Below are positions 45,577 through 55,267 of a stretch of DNA of 64,000 nt, one piece after another. The stretch lies in NCBI GenBank assembly GCA_003008705.1, contig PDUO01000011.1:1231956-1295955 (forward strand), given 5' to 3'. A model generated the notes under the pieces. The model did not search any database. It was not told where the DNA came from and worked only from the letters and a program-made list of their open reading frames with translations. The number at the start of each line of letters is the position of its first letter. Position 1 is the first letter of the stretch. Made by a program: the position numbers and the translations under genes. Origin of the DNA: Pezicula radicicola. Lineage: Eukaryota > Ascomycota > Leotiomycetes > Helotiales > Dermateaceae.

Positions 45577-46330
45577 GATCAGGTTGGGATTTAGTAGCAA
45601 TATCAGTAAAATGTTGTCAAAATTGCTTCTATTATTAACCAGATAACTCGATGTAATTAGGTTAAGCAAAGCCACTGAACCAACTCAAAATCGCCATCGG
45701 TAATTTTACTAACTCAAGAAGACTTTAGCCAAGTATCGATTATAAAATTCAGTTTGCTCATTGTATCATATATTGTCTAATATTTGTCGTAGAGCTTCTC
45801 ATTATAGCAACAGTCATGTCAGTAACAACACTAAGCAAGTTCGCTTCTCACTTTTGATTGTGCTCGCTAATTTAGCGAGGAAGGTTGGTGTAAATACCTT
45901 AACAAGCAAGGTATTAACAAGGTCAGGCCCTCTAGTTGCTGAGCTAGTAGAGCTCGCTCCTCGTCCTTCAACATGTCTCGCTCTTTAGCAAAGGATTAAC
46001 TTCTTAGGTAACACTTACTAGTCTTTGGGCCTTTGCCTTGTTGTGTGTAAGACTACTAATATAACAAAATCTCCTTCTTGAAGCAAATAGATACTTTGGT
46101 TTCTAAATAACCCCTTCTTGTCATTTGAGAAAGAGATCAGATGGAACCTTTTTAGTCTGAAGTGCCATTTTAGAACACTTCAATGTGGACAAAGGTGTTG
46201 TTATGTACCACAAGCAAATCTACGATGTAGGTAATACCAATCTCGCCTTATAAATGAGTCTTCTTTACTTGAAGATGGGCAAAGTGGTTCAAAAATAATT
46301 GACAAATGTACAACATGTGACTAGAAACAA
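45577..46330. other. AT-rich convergent intergenic region
   Basis: Contains a small hairpin at about 45894-45916 (AATACCTT, 7-nt loop, AAGGTATT) and a plus-strand stretch of open frame (45761-45988) without recognisable similarity. Nothing else is supported. Confidence 0.45.
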
Positions 46331-47867
46331 TTAGGCATTGCCGTTCTGCTTCAAGCCGTTTTGCAGTGGCTTCTTGAAGTATGGCGTGAAATCCTCGTTC
46401 AGCAAATGTGTGAACTTGAACACGTAATTAGCAAAGGTTGCAAAGAAAAGTAGACATGTACGCGTGAGACAAAACTCCAACCATAGTAACTTACATTTTG
46501 TCCTTCCTTAGCTAGCTCCTCATCAACAGCAACTTTCTCACACATAGCAAAGAATTCCTTCCTCTCAGGAATAGCATCCTCAGCCCAGAGGCGCCTAAAA
46601 TTGGATCGAGAGACCGGATCAATCAACTCGTAATATTTCTTCCTCCGAATCTCACTGTACTTGTCGAGAATACTATCATCTGTGAGACCATCTTGTATGG
46701 CCATTAGGCAATCATACAAGCTGGTCACATCTGCTATCCCCCCTGTAAGGCCAAGCCCACCACTATTCAAATGGTCAATCAACGTGGTTTGATGGAAATG
46801 AAGCAAAACTTACAAGGGATTACATAAATGAGCAGCGTCGGCTGCAAGTAGGATTCTCCCAACTCTAAAACTCGGTGCACAACGCTGATGAAGTTTATAT
46901 GGACTTGCTCCTACGAGTTTGTAATCTCCCGGTTTAGGATTTCCTGGTAGGATCTCTTCAAAACGCTTGGGTTGTCTTGCGAGATATTCTTCATTAGAGA
47001 GACCCCAGACATCGCCGTAAGTTACTCGCCACATGCCATCCGTTGTAATTCTCGCAGCCATGTACCAATTTTCGGGGTGGACGATGAACTGAGAATCTAT
47101 GTAACCGAACTTGTTGAAGTCGTAATAAACCTAGAATGACGATAGAAGTCTTAGTATAGAAAAAGATGTCATAGTACTCAGTAAAATGGAAGTGATAAAG
47201 TATGGGATTCAATATAACTTACATTTGTGGCTATAATTTGACTTTGGAGTGTTTCTCCAGGAAAGACTTGTTCACCAAATAGTGAACGCCGTACAATACT
47301 ATTGGCACCATCACAACCAATTACATAGTCCGCAGAGAAAGTTTGCAAACTATCCAGACTTTCAACCCGAACACTAGCCTCTTTCTCATCTTGACCAATA
47401 CCCATAACCTTATGTGACCATTTCACTTCAGCACATGGCAGCATCTGAAGGTGACGATAAAGAAGTTTTCCAAGTCGATCTAAAGGTAGGCAAACCATTG
47501 CATCTGGATTACTCATATCTGTTTTGAGGCCAGCGATATAAGTTCCATCGAATTCTCGCCAACAGACTCCATTTGGAATGAATCCCTCCTTTTGAACATC
47601 GTCTAGAACTCCTGCTCTACGGAATTCTCGAACTGCGCTTGGGGCGTAATGGGCTGCTCTTGGATTCTCATCTAATTTCGTGCCTGCGTCTAGTAATTGT
47701 ACTTTGATTCCTTGTTTCGCAAGTAGAATACCCAGTAATAGTCCAGAAGGTCCAGCACCAACGATAATAATCTGTCCAATAGCTTTTGTTAGCCTGAGTA
47801 TAAATTAGGTGAAGCAGCGAATGAGTGGTGAAGCACATGCCTTCGATATCTTCTTATCATCCTCCAT
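46331..47867 (-). CDS. FAD-dependent monooxygenase, PHBH/UbiH-like
   Basis: Proposed exons on the minus strand are 47867..47841, 47771..47223, 47130..46814, 46762..46495 and 46414..46331, giving 414 residues. The nucleotide-binding motif IIIVGAGPSG (residues about 10-19), the DG motif VIGCDGANSIVR and the second FAD motif LLAADAAHLCNPFGGLGLT are all present. These define class A flavoprotein hydroxylases, which hydroxylate aromatic or polyketide substrates using NAD(P)H and O2. Introns 2-4 have GTAAGT donors. The first junction is unclear: ATG 47867 joined through a GC donor (GCATGT) gives MEDDKKISK-IIIVGAG, whereas ATG 47860 with a GT donor gives MIRRYRRH-IIIVGAG. The gene lies next to two P450 genes, which suggests a shared pathway. 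The substrate is unknown. Confidence 0.85.
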
Positions 47868-48770
47868 GTTACTGTATAAGCTTTTGACGCTGGATACCTA
47901 CTGTACGTTAAGATTTTTGAAAAGCAAATCTGCTACCAGGGTGAGACTTAAGTTTAACTACCGGATCAATCACAATAGATGACTTGCAGAAAACTTTACG
48001 TAGCTTTGACGCCTTATGTGGGGTATAAGTGAAGAATAATTCCGAGACTTGATCAATGCGGGGTGAGAAGAATGTGGGAAGTGGGGTCTGGCAACTACCG
48101 TTTTGCAGTTGCACAACTTCATGCGAGGAGTCTTTTTTGTAGATACCGCATTGGTACAGTACAAACCGTTGCAAATTTTGACCGGGAACTAACTCGTACT
48201 TACAAAGTAGATTTTGGATGAAGTTTTCAGACGGAAGTCTTATACTTGCGCCGCTGTTCAAATGGCACGAACTCTGTTCTGATGAGTTGGCTACTGACCC
48301 GGGAACAGCTCGCTTAACCCGTATTCTTGTAGTCCTCACTATCTTTTCCGAGTGGCAACCATTATTTGTAATACAATGAGCTCGTATAAGGTATACATAC
48401 AGCAGGAGGATGTTATTGGAAATCACTTGGTAATCTCTTGAGTATTGGAAGAATATCCTCCTCTTTTGCTTGTAGAAAGCAGTTTAACCCTTAGTAAGCG
48501 AGAGACACATTATCAGCTCAGGGCGAGGTCTTTGGCTGGATGATTTTTAGTAACATTTATGTGTGGTAGTGCTCAGAATCCAACTATATTCCAAGCAGGT
48601 TAGTCGATGGCTTTATTAGCATGCAAAGGCTTATTACAGTTTTGGGTGTCACAAAATTACAATCAGTGTCGTAAAATCTTAGCGAGAATTTGGTGTCGTT
48701 ATCTACAAACTGATGTACCTAGCTTCAAGCTTATAAATTTCTACACCTAATCCAACGAAACAATGAAGAA
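47868..48770. other. Region between the FAD monooxygenase and P450 genes
   Basis: About 0.9 kb upstream of the monooxygenase. A minus-strand ORF at 47908-48426 (172 codons) has no recognisable domain and I do not call it. The monooxygenase promoter should lie here. Confidence 0.45.
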
Positions 48771-50574
48771 TCATCCTCCAACCAAACGACTAACTTTATC
48801 CTCCGAATCAAGCCCCTCCGAAGCTTCAGCCCATTCCCTCTCAATAATCCTAGCATGCTTCTCAGAGCGCACTGTAATATCGCACTCGAAAGGTTGTGGT
48901 ATGGTGAACAAACCCGGTACCATCTTATCAAGTGGTTCCACAACCTTACCATCAACCACTTTCTTTGTAATATTGAAACCCCATAGGATCCGGCTGATGT
49001 TGAGGAATAAGGATTTTTCTGCGACGTGTACGCCAGGACAAACACGTCTTCCTGCTCCGTACGAGACGTGATCTCGCTTGTATGGATCGGCAGCATTTAT
49101 ATATGCTGCTGCTGGTAAATCATATCCAAGATAGCGTTCTGGCTTGAATTCATATGGAGATTCCCAGCGTTCGCGATCGTAGTTGATCGCCCTATCGAAA
49201 TATGAGACTGTTCTTTGATGTGGCATTAGAGGTACTCACCACCAGTTCAAAACAATAACCGATCCTTTAGGTATAAACATGCCTTCATACCAATCATCCT
49301 CAATGGTACAATGATGCATACCAGGTTTATTAGGCGGTCTCATCCTCAACAGTTCCTTGATAATAGCCCTGATATACGGCAAGTTCTCCTCATCCTCCCA
49401 CGTTGGATATCGATCTGGTCCAACAACTCTATCCAATTCTTCTTGACCCCTTTCTACCACAGGGGGTGTCATGGCTGCGAATAAGACGAAGCTGTTAAGG
49501 AATGCAGAAGTCGTTTCGGATCCTGCCTCAACAAGTCCACCGGCCTGGTATGCCGCTTGAAGATTGTCGAGACCCATTTTCTCTGGGTTGCTTTCATAGA
49601 AATCTTTGCAGAAGCACTGACTAGCTTTCCCTTCTGCTATTTCTCTTTTTAATCCTTCCCACAAACCTAGATAAACAGGTGCGTCCTGCATTACTCTCAG
49701 TCAGTAACTATCTGTGAGAGGAAAAACTTCAAGCAAGCATTGCTTCGTTTGAAAATTAGTCTTCTTTTGAATTACTTACGTGTTCATGACACTTCTTGCC
49801 GAAAGTCCTCCAATCGCCAAAGAATTGCTGCGGCAAATACTGGATAGAAGGAAATGTATCAACTAGAAAAGCTCCCGGGTTGGCATAATTCTGCATATTA
49901 TTGATAACCTTATATATCTCCTTCGCCAACAGATTATCCCAACTCGGTATCCGATGTCCATAGGTAATCGAAACAATAACACTTGCCGAATACCGTCGGT
50001 TGTGATCATAGAAATGCTCTGGATCTTCCATAAGATCATACAGGAGTTGCTTTGATTCGAGATTTTGAAATGGCTGATAGTCTGTGGATTTGGTGATATT
50101 CAGTAGCGCGTGAGAGATCTTTCGAACGACTCGATAACGTGGTCCGTATGGCATGAATAATTGTCGTCGTCCAGCAGATGCAACATCTTGTGCGAGTGGT
50201 GCAGGTGGTCGTGAGGAGTAAATAGCCGATTTCTTATCCATCAGCTCTTTTACTGCTTTGGGAGAACACAACCACACGAAGTCCGAACCACCTATCTTTG
50301 TATAGAATACATCCCCATATTGCTTCGACCATGCTATGGTCTTTTCCCCTATTTTATCGCTGTCTGCAAGGTCGAGGAAATTGCCGATGAATGGAAGACC
50401 TCTAGGGCCAGGTGGCAGATGTCTTCTTCGAGAGTCCTTCAGTATACTTGGTGATGTCCAGAAGTAAAAGACGAGCAGAAAAGCAACTGGAAGAATGACC
50501 AGTCCACCAACAACTAATTTCCAGGTTGGTAGGGACAGGGAAGATAGGAGTCTGTTGAGTGTAGAACTATCCAT
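48771..50574 (-). CDS. Cytochrome P450 monooxygenase (first of pair)
   Basis: Exons on the minus strand are 50574..49780, 49685..49240 and 49191..48771, giving 553 residues. An N-terminal membrane anchor (about residues 18-40) is followed by the proline hinge LPPGPRGLPFIGN. The I-helix oxygen-binding motif is AGSETTS, the K-helix ExxR lies in KELLRMRP, PERY stands in the PERF position, and the heme-binding loop is SYGAGRRVCPG with the axial Cys. It is therefore a complete ER-anchored class II P450. The C-helix MPYGPRYRVVRK resembles the second P450 here (MPYGERWRAIRK), so both are probably of one broad clan. Introns are 94 and 48 nt, with GTAAGT and GTGAGT donors. The substrate cannot be read. 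Confidence 0.93.
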
Positions 50575-51113
50575 AATTCAGAAATATGAGATGAAGTTGC
50601 CAACTGTTAAAAAAAAGGACAACGTTGTGGTTCGGTATGCATGCCCTCAGGGGGGTAAGTTTTGATACTCCGTACAGTACATACGATGCAAGCGAGCGGC
50701 ATTCCTTTATTACATATGCGGGGTAAATATTTATGTGGTGGGGTTGCACATAAACCCCACTGTCCAGGGATATTGCAGGTCACCTCAACAATCTTGTACA
50801 GTAGTCTTGTATCTGCTTAATGAGCTTTGGTCGGATGGATAAAAGCGATGACTTGAATCCCAATCAATGCAGGCCCCACATGCACAGTCACTGAGTTAGG
50901 CACATGGGGATTGTCTGGCCACATAGAATAGCAGGATTACAAATAGCGTGCAACACTAAGCCAAAGCATCCCAAACTTTACCTAAAGCATTGGCCCGAAG
51001 TTGGTACAGTATCCCAGACATTGATATACAGTAGGCAGTTAGCCTTTGCGTCGTTACTGGGGAAAAAGCCAAACTTTCCGACACCGAAATTTTATTTCAA
51101 GAATCCAATCGAT
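50575..51113. promoter_or_regulatory. Divergent region between the two P450 genes
   Basis: 539 bp between opposite start codons, probably holding both promoters. Adjacent GTACAGTA-like steps (about 50672 and 50793) are visible, but no known operator is identified. Confidence 0.45.
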
Positions 51114-52833
51114 ATGCTCTCTACAGAGGCAACTATCGTAGTAGCTATCTTGCTTCTAGTTATTTTAAAGCAGATTGTTGCCAACCATATATACAACAAA
51201 AAGTACAAGTTACCGCCACGCATACCAGGGCATCCAATCTTTGGCAATACATTTCAATTACCACCCACACAACAAGGATTATGGGGAAAGGCACAAGCGG
51301 AGAAATACGGAGAGATGCGAGTACTACCACTTCCTCAGCACTTGCCGATTTACTGAGTCAAGTTCAGGTTCACGTGCAAAATAGGTGTGAACACATGGGT
51401 CTTTTTGAACTCATCTCGTGTTGTGAACGACTTGATGGAGAAACGATCTGGAATCTACTCCTCAAGGGCGAATCTGCCCATGACTTCAAAGCTCATGTCA
51501 GGGGAGTCACGAGTTCTCCTTATGCCATATGGTGAGCGATGGCGAGCTATCAGAAAAATCATGCATTCCATCCTAAACAAGCAGAATTCTCCGATATTTG
51601 CACCCTTTCAAGATGTAGAGTCAAAGCACTTGCTTTATGACTACCTTCACAACCCTGACAAATGGTATACTGCTAATCAGCGCTTTTCCAACTCGGTAAT
51701 CATGAGTGTAGTTTTTGGTAAACGTATGGACATGGGAGATCAGACCACCAGAGAGCTTTTCGAGTCATCTTCAGAATTCCTTTTGGAAATGCAACCTGGA
51801 GCTAGTGCAGTTGATACCCTGCCGATTTTAGAGAAATTGCCTAAGGCCCTGCAATGGTGGCGCCCAAGGGGCGAGCGTGCTTTCCAAAAGACGATCAAGT
51901 AAGCTACCATCATTGAGCGTAGAAGAAATACTGATCATATGAAAGCATTTATCGAAGGGAGGTCGAAGCGCTGAAGCAAAGGATCGAGGCTGGAACGGCG
52001 CGTGATTGCTTTGCTTTACAATTTATGAAATCTCCGGATGCGAAGAAGTTCGGCGAGACTCAGTTTTACTTCTCCTTAGGATCACTCATGGAGGCCGGTA
52101 GCGATACATCAAGAATGACTATCAGTCAAGTCATCGCAGCCGCCGCCCTCGACAAACGTTGGGTACAGACAGCTAGAGAACAGCTTGACGAAATCTGTGG
52201 TCGAAAAGCCGAGCGACTGCCAGTGATATCTGACAAAGCTCAACTGCCTTATATTACAGCAGCAGTAAAGGAAGGCTTTCGATGGCGGCCTTTCGCTGAG
52301 ATTGGAGTTCCTCATATGCTCATTCAGGATGACGAATATGAAGGCTACAGGTTCCCAGCTGGTACTTTGTTCTCATGGAATTCTTTGTGCATTTCTCAAG
52401 ATCCACGGGAGTACGACGAGCCTGAGCGGTTTTGGCCTGAAAGGTTCCTAAATGATGATTTGAACAATGTACTGAAAGGTCACTGGAGCTTTGGTCCTGG
52501 TTAGTAGCCTTGCTACTCAGCTGCTCCAGATGCTAACACGAAGAAACTTGTAGGCCGAAGAGTATGCAGTGGTTATAACGTCGGAGAATCAAATGTATGG
52601 ATTGTGATAGCAAGGCTGCTCTACTGTTTTGATTTTGAACAGATACCGGTAAGATGAAATGATCTTGTTTTGGTACTTGGCTGACTCTGTAGGGACAACC
52701 GATCGATTCTTTCCATACTAATTGGCTTGAACATCGCTTCGCTCCCTTTCCTGCGCAAATAAGAGTCCGGAGCCCGCAGCATGCCGCATTGATTGAAAGA
52801 GAGGGTAGAGTGGCCGTGCATACGAAGTATTGA
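51114..52833 (+). CDS. Cytochrome P450 monooxygenase (second of pair), with a GC-AG intron
   Basis: Exons are 51114..51316, 51368..51898, 51946..52499, 52554..52648 and 52693..52833, giving 507 residues. It has a membrane anchor (IVVAILLLVILKQIV), the hinge LPPRIPGHPIFGN, the C-helix MPYGERWRAIRK, the I-helix AGSDTSR, ExxR in KEGFRWRP, PERF (FWPERF) and the heme loop FGPGRRVCSG. No key residue is missing. At the first junction no GT donor keeps the family sequence. Using GC (AT followed by GCGAGT, 51317) with acceptor TTCAG (51367) restores KYGEM-FTCKIG exactly, so I call a GC-AG intron. The other introns are ordinary GT-AG. Exon phases sum to a full frame. It is transcribed away from the first P450. 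Confidence 0.88.
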
Positions 52834-53671
52834 GAGCTTTCTGCATTTGATACAGTTTTGGATTCTTGGTCGCTTACCCCCTTGGAAGAAAGTATACGGC
52901 ATAGTTCTTCTAATCGCAACTTCTGGAACCTTTAAGTAGAGGTAACAGATGTACTTGTAAGAGGTTGCTCAAGAGGCAGATAGCCTATGAGCATATGCCT
53001 TGTATAGTTTGAGAAATTGTGGAAGAAAGTGGGAGAATTATATCGACATTTTAAACAAGAGCTCTTTGCTTATTTGCAACGTGTCTCTGTACAGCAGACT
53101 ATGTATCCGCCTCACGATAGATCTCGTACAGTTCCATGGGGAGAAGGGAGAGACCTAGCCAGGACGAATGGGCTAGAGGACAACTCGCTCTTGGGGGCGT
53201 CTGTCTCCATAATTATCGTTGGACAAGGATCAACATAGGATATCACTACGAAGGAAGACATCACCTGGTGACCGATGAGCTTCTGATGACAGGCGAAGGA
53301 GGACTTCATTGCCTGCCAAATGGTAGTCTGGAAGAGCCTTGGGAGGCTCCGTTCTGTAACCTATGTTTTTTGGGCGATAGGCTCGGGATCCTAAGGGCGG
53401 CGGGTTCTTGCGAGTATGGAGCGCCAAAATGTTATGAGTATCAAGTATTGGTGGATCAGTGTATGCGGAATACCTTGGACTGCTCTCTGCAGGCAGTAAA
53501 CATTGGGCTCTTTGTTGTGCCGAAGGGATATCCACAAAGCTCAAACTCGCATGGGATACTATCAACTGGTGATTTTTGAAATAATGCCATGCTCAAAAGT
53601 GCTACTTCCCTATAGTCTCTTTCGTTCTCTCACTGGTGACAGCTTAGGAAGTCTTCTATGCCTCTTTGCCC
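52834..53671. other. Convergent intergenic region
   Basis: About 0.8 kb between the second P450 and the 2EXR gene. A plus-strand ORF of 147 codons (53136-53579) shows no domain and is rejected as unsupported. Nothing else is seen. Confidence 0.45.
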
Positions 53672-54877
53672 TCAGGCCCTGCCCATCTCTCGTTCTTTCA
53701 TCAATGACTTATGTAATGCCCGCTCCTCATGTGCTCCCTCGGCTAGAATCTCGAAATCTATATCAAGCTTAACTTGTTTCTTTTCAAACTTCTCTTTAAG
53801 ATACGACAATAAGAGTTTGCCGTCCGTCCTCTTTTCAAGCAGTTGTATGATATTGTTACCATCCGGGGTCAATGGACAACCATTGATATGAACACAACCA
53901 TCAGGGCTCATGTTAGCATCCATATATTTAAGATCTGAACAACCTCGAGTTGGTGCCCCAGATCCTCGTTCTTCGCTGCCGAAAGATTTAAAATGCCCGA
54001 CTATAATCTTAAGGTCCTTGAGATTTGGAAATAATCTCGGAAGACAGCTTATACTGTTTCTAATATCGCGGTGGGCAAATGAATATCCTGTGAAATCCGA
54101 ACGTGACATCCCAAGCGCCAGCCTCTCCACCCGTAGGTCGTCCGTCGTGAACTTGTTGTGAAGAAATCTGTATAAACCATCATAAAGTTCCGTACGTTTG
54201 TAAACCTTCGCATCAAGGTACAGAGTATCGCGACGAAAATCAAAGTACACCTGAGACGGAAAGGCTAGAGAATAGAAACAAGATGCAACCTCGAACGACT
54301 CACGGCAGGCGTGGAGCATGGCAGGTGTCTTAGAGTCCGACAAAAATTCCCAGAGCCTCTTTGGTTTGTCCACGCCATCATCCTCGTAGGGGTCATGATC
54401 ATCATAAGATCCATATCCATCGGAAAATCCAGCATCATCGGAAGATTCGGTCTCAGCGGGATATTCGTCTCCATGGGAAGATCCGGCTTCATCGGAATAT
54501 TCATCTCCATGGGAAGATTCAACTCCATCGGAAGATACATCCTCATCGTAAGATCCATCTTCATCATAGTCCTGCCTTAGTGATGGTACAAGCTCATCCT
54601 GCTCGAAAGGTAGGTGACATGGCCACATCTCCTTGTCGGACCGCACCCGCTTCCACCAGTTAGGGGCTGGATCCGTTTCTGCAGCTTTCTGCTTCAAGTG
54701 AACAATTCTAGGGCCATAATCCGAGAGGGCTAGTCTCCAAATCAGGATTCTTATCTCTTTCGGTAACTTCATGAACTTGACAAATGTCGTAGGAGTTGTT
54801 CCATAGATCGATGATGTTCCCGGGGAACTGACACGAGTAGTTGCTATGCCCGAAGGACGAGCTTGAGGATACGACAT
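53672..54877 (-). CDS. 2EXR-domain protein with internal acidic repeats
   Basis: A single exon of 401 residues from the first true ATG at 54877. The N-terminal motif FMKLPKEIRILIWRLAL is the hallmark of the fungal 2EXR family, with LHACRESFEVA about 120 residues later as the usual continuation. Between them sits an insert of about 70 residues made of near-repeats such as SSHGDEYSDEAG and SSHGDEYPAETE, nearly all Ser/Asp/Glu/Gly/Tyr. The remainder (FDFRRDTLYLD, LFPNLKDLKIIVG) is ordinary for the family. 2EXR proteins are abundant in Leotiomycetes and have no settled function. The GC-normal coding sequence argues for an active gene. Confidence 0.85.
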   Translation of the reverse strand: MSYPQARPSGIATTRVSSPGTSSIYGTTPTTFVKFMKLPKEIRILIWRLALSDYGPRIVHLKQKAAETDPAPNWWKRVRSDKEMWPCHLPFEQDELVPSLRQDYDEDGSYDEDVSSDGVESSHGDEYSDEAGSSHGDEYPAETESSDDAGFSDGYGSYDDHDPYEDDGVDKPKRLWEFLSDSKTPAMLHACRESFEVASCFYSLAFPSQVYFDFRRDTLYLDAKVYKRTELYDGLYRFLHNKFTTDDLRVERLALGMSRSDFTGYSFAHRDIRNSISCLPRLFPNLKDLKIIVGHFKSFGSEERGSGAPTRGCSDLKYMDANMSPDGCVHINGCPLTPDGNNIIQLLEKRTDGKLLLSYLKEKFEKKQVKLDIDFEILAEGAHEERALHKSLMKEREMGRA

Positions 54878-54904
54878 GCTTGTTGAGCGGGGCAAAGGTC
54901 CAGA

Positions 54905-54995
54905 GCTTGAGGGTGAAGGGCGATGGGTGATGAGTGATAGGTGATGGGTGAAGGGTGAAGATATACTTGGTGACTTCGTGACTTCGTGACCTGTG
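54905..54995 (+). repeat. Purine-rich GGTGAWG-type minisatellite in the 2EXR promoter
   Basis: Successive variants GGTGAAG, GCGATGG, GTGATGA, GTGATAG, GTGATGG, GTGAAGG are followed by GTGACTTC repeated. The segment lies within 130 bp upstream of the 2EXR start codon. Confidence 0.7.
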
Positions 54996-55267
54996 AACGC
55001 TCAGGAGATCAACTAGTGCGAAGTGGGCTTAGCGTATAGGGCCAAGCTTGTGGGGCCGCCTGGGGTATGCGACGATCGCAACTGTAATGGCCGAAAGTTT
55101 AGAAACCTGTCTTTCGGTCTTTCGTGTCCCTGCAGCATGTGAAATACATCTCACCAACATCATTCTTTGACATCCTCTCCTGCTGCTCGTCTTCTAAGCA
55201 TGCTACTTGTCTCCCGCTGACACTGACATGGTTGTTGGTGGTGGTAAGACGGGAATGGTCGTAGACG

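Noticed and set aside
47908..48426. 172-codon minus-strand ORF upstream of the FAD monooxygenase
   Set aside because: No recognisable domain. It lies where the promoter is expected. Length alone is insufficient.
51281..51535. Reading the second P450 as a pseudogene because of a broken first junction
   Set aside because: A GC-AG intron restores the conserved junction exactly, and all other exons and catalytic motifs are intact.
53136..53579. 147-codon plus-strand ORF between the second P450 and the 2EXR gene
   Set aside because: No domain, no hydrophobic or compositional pattern of a real protein, and a competing overlapping ORF on the other strand. It is probably chance.
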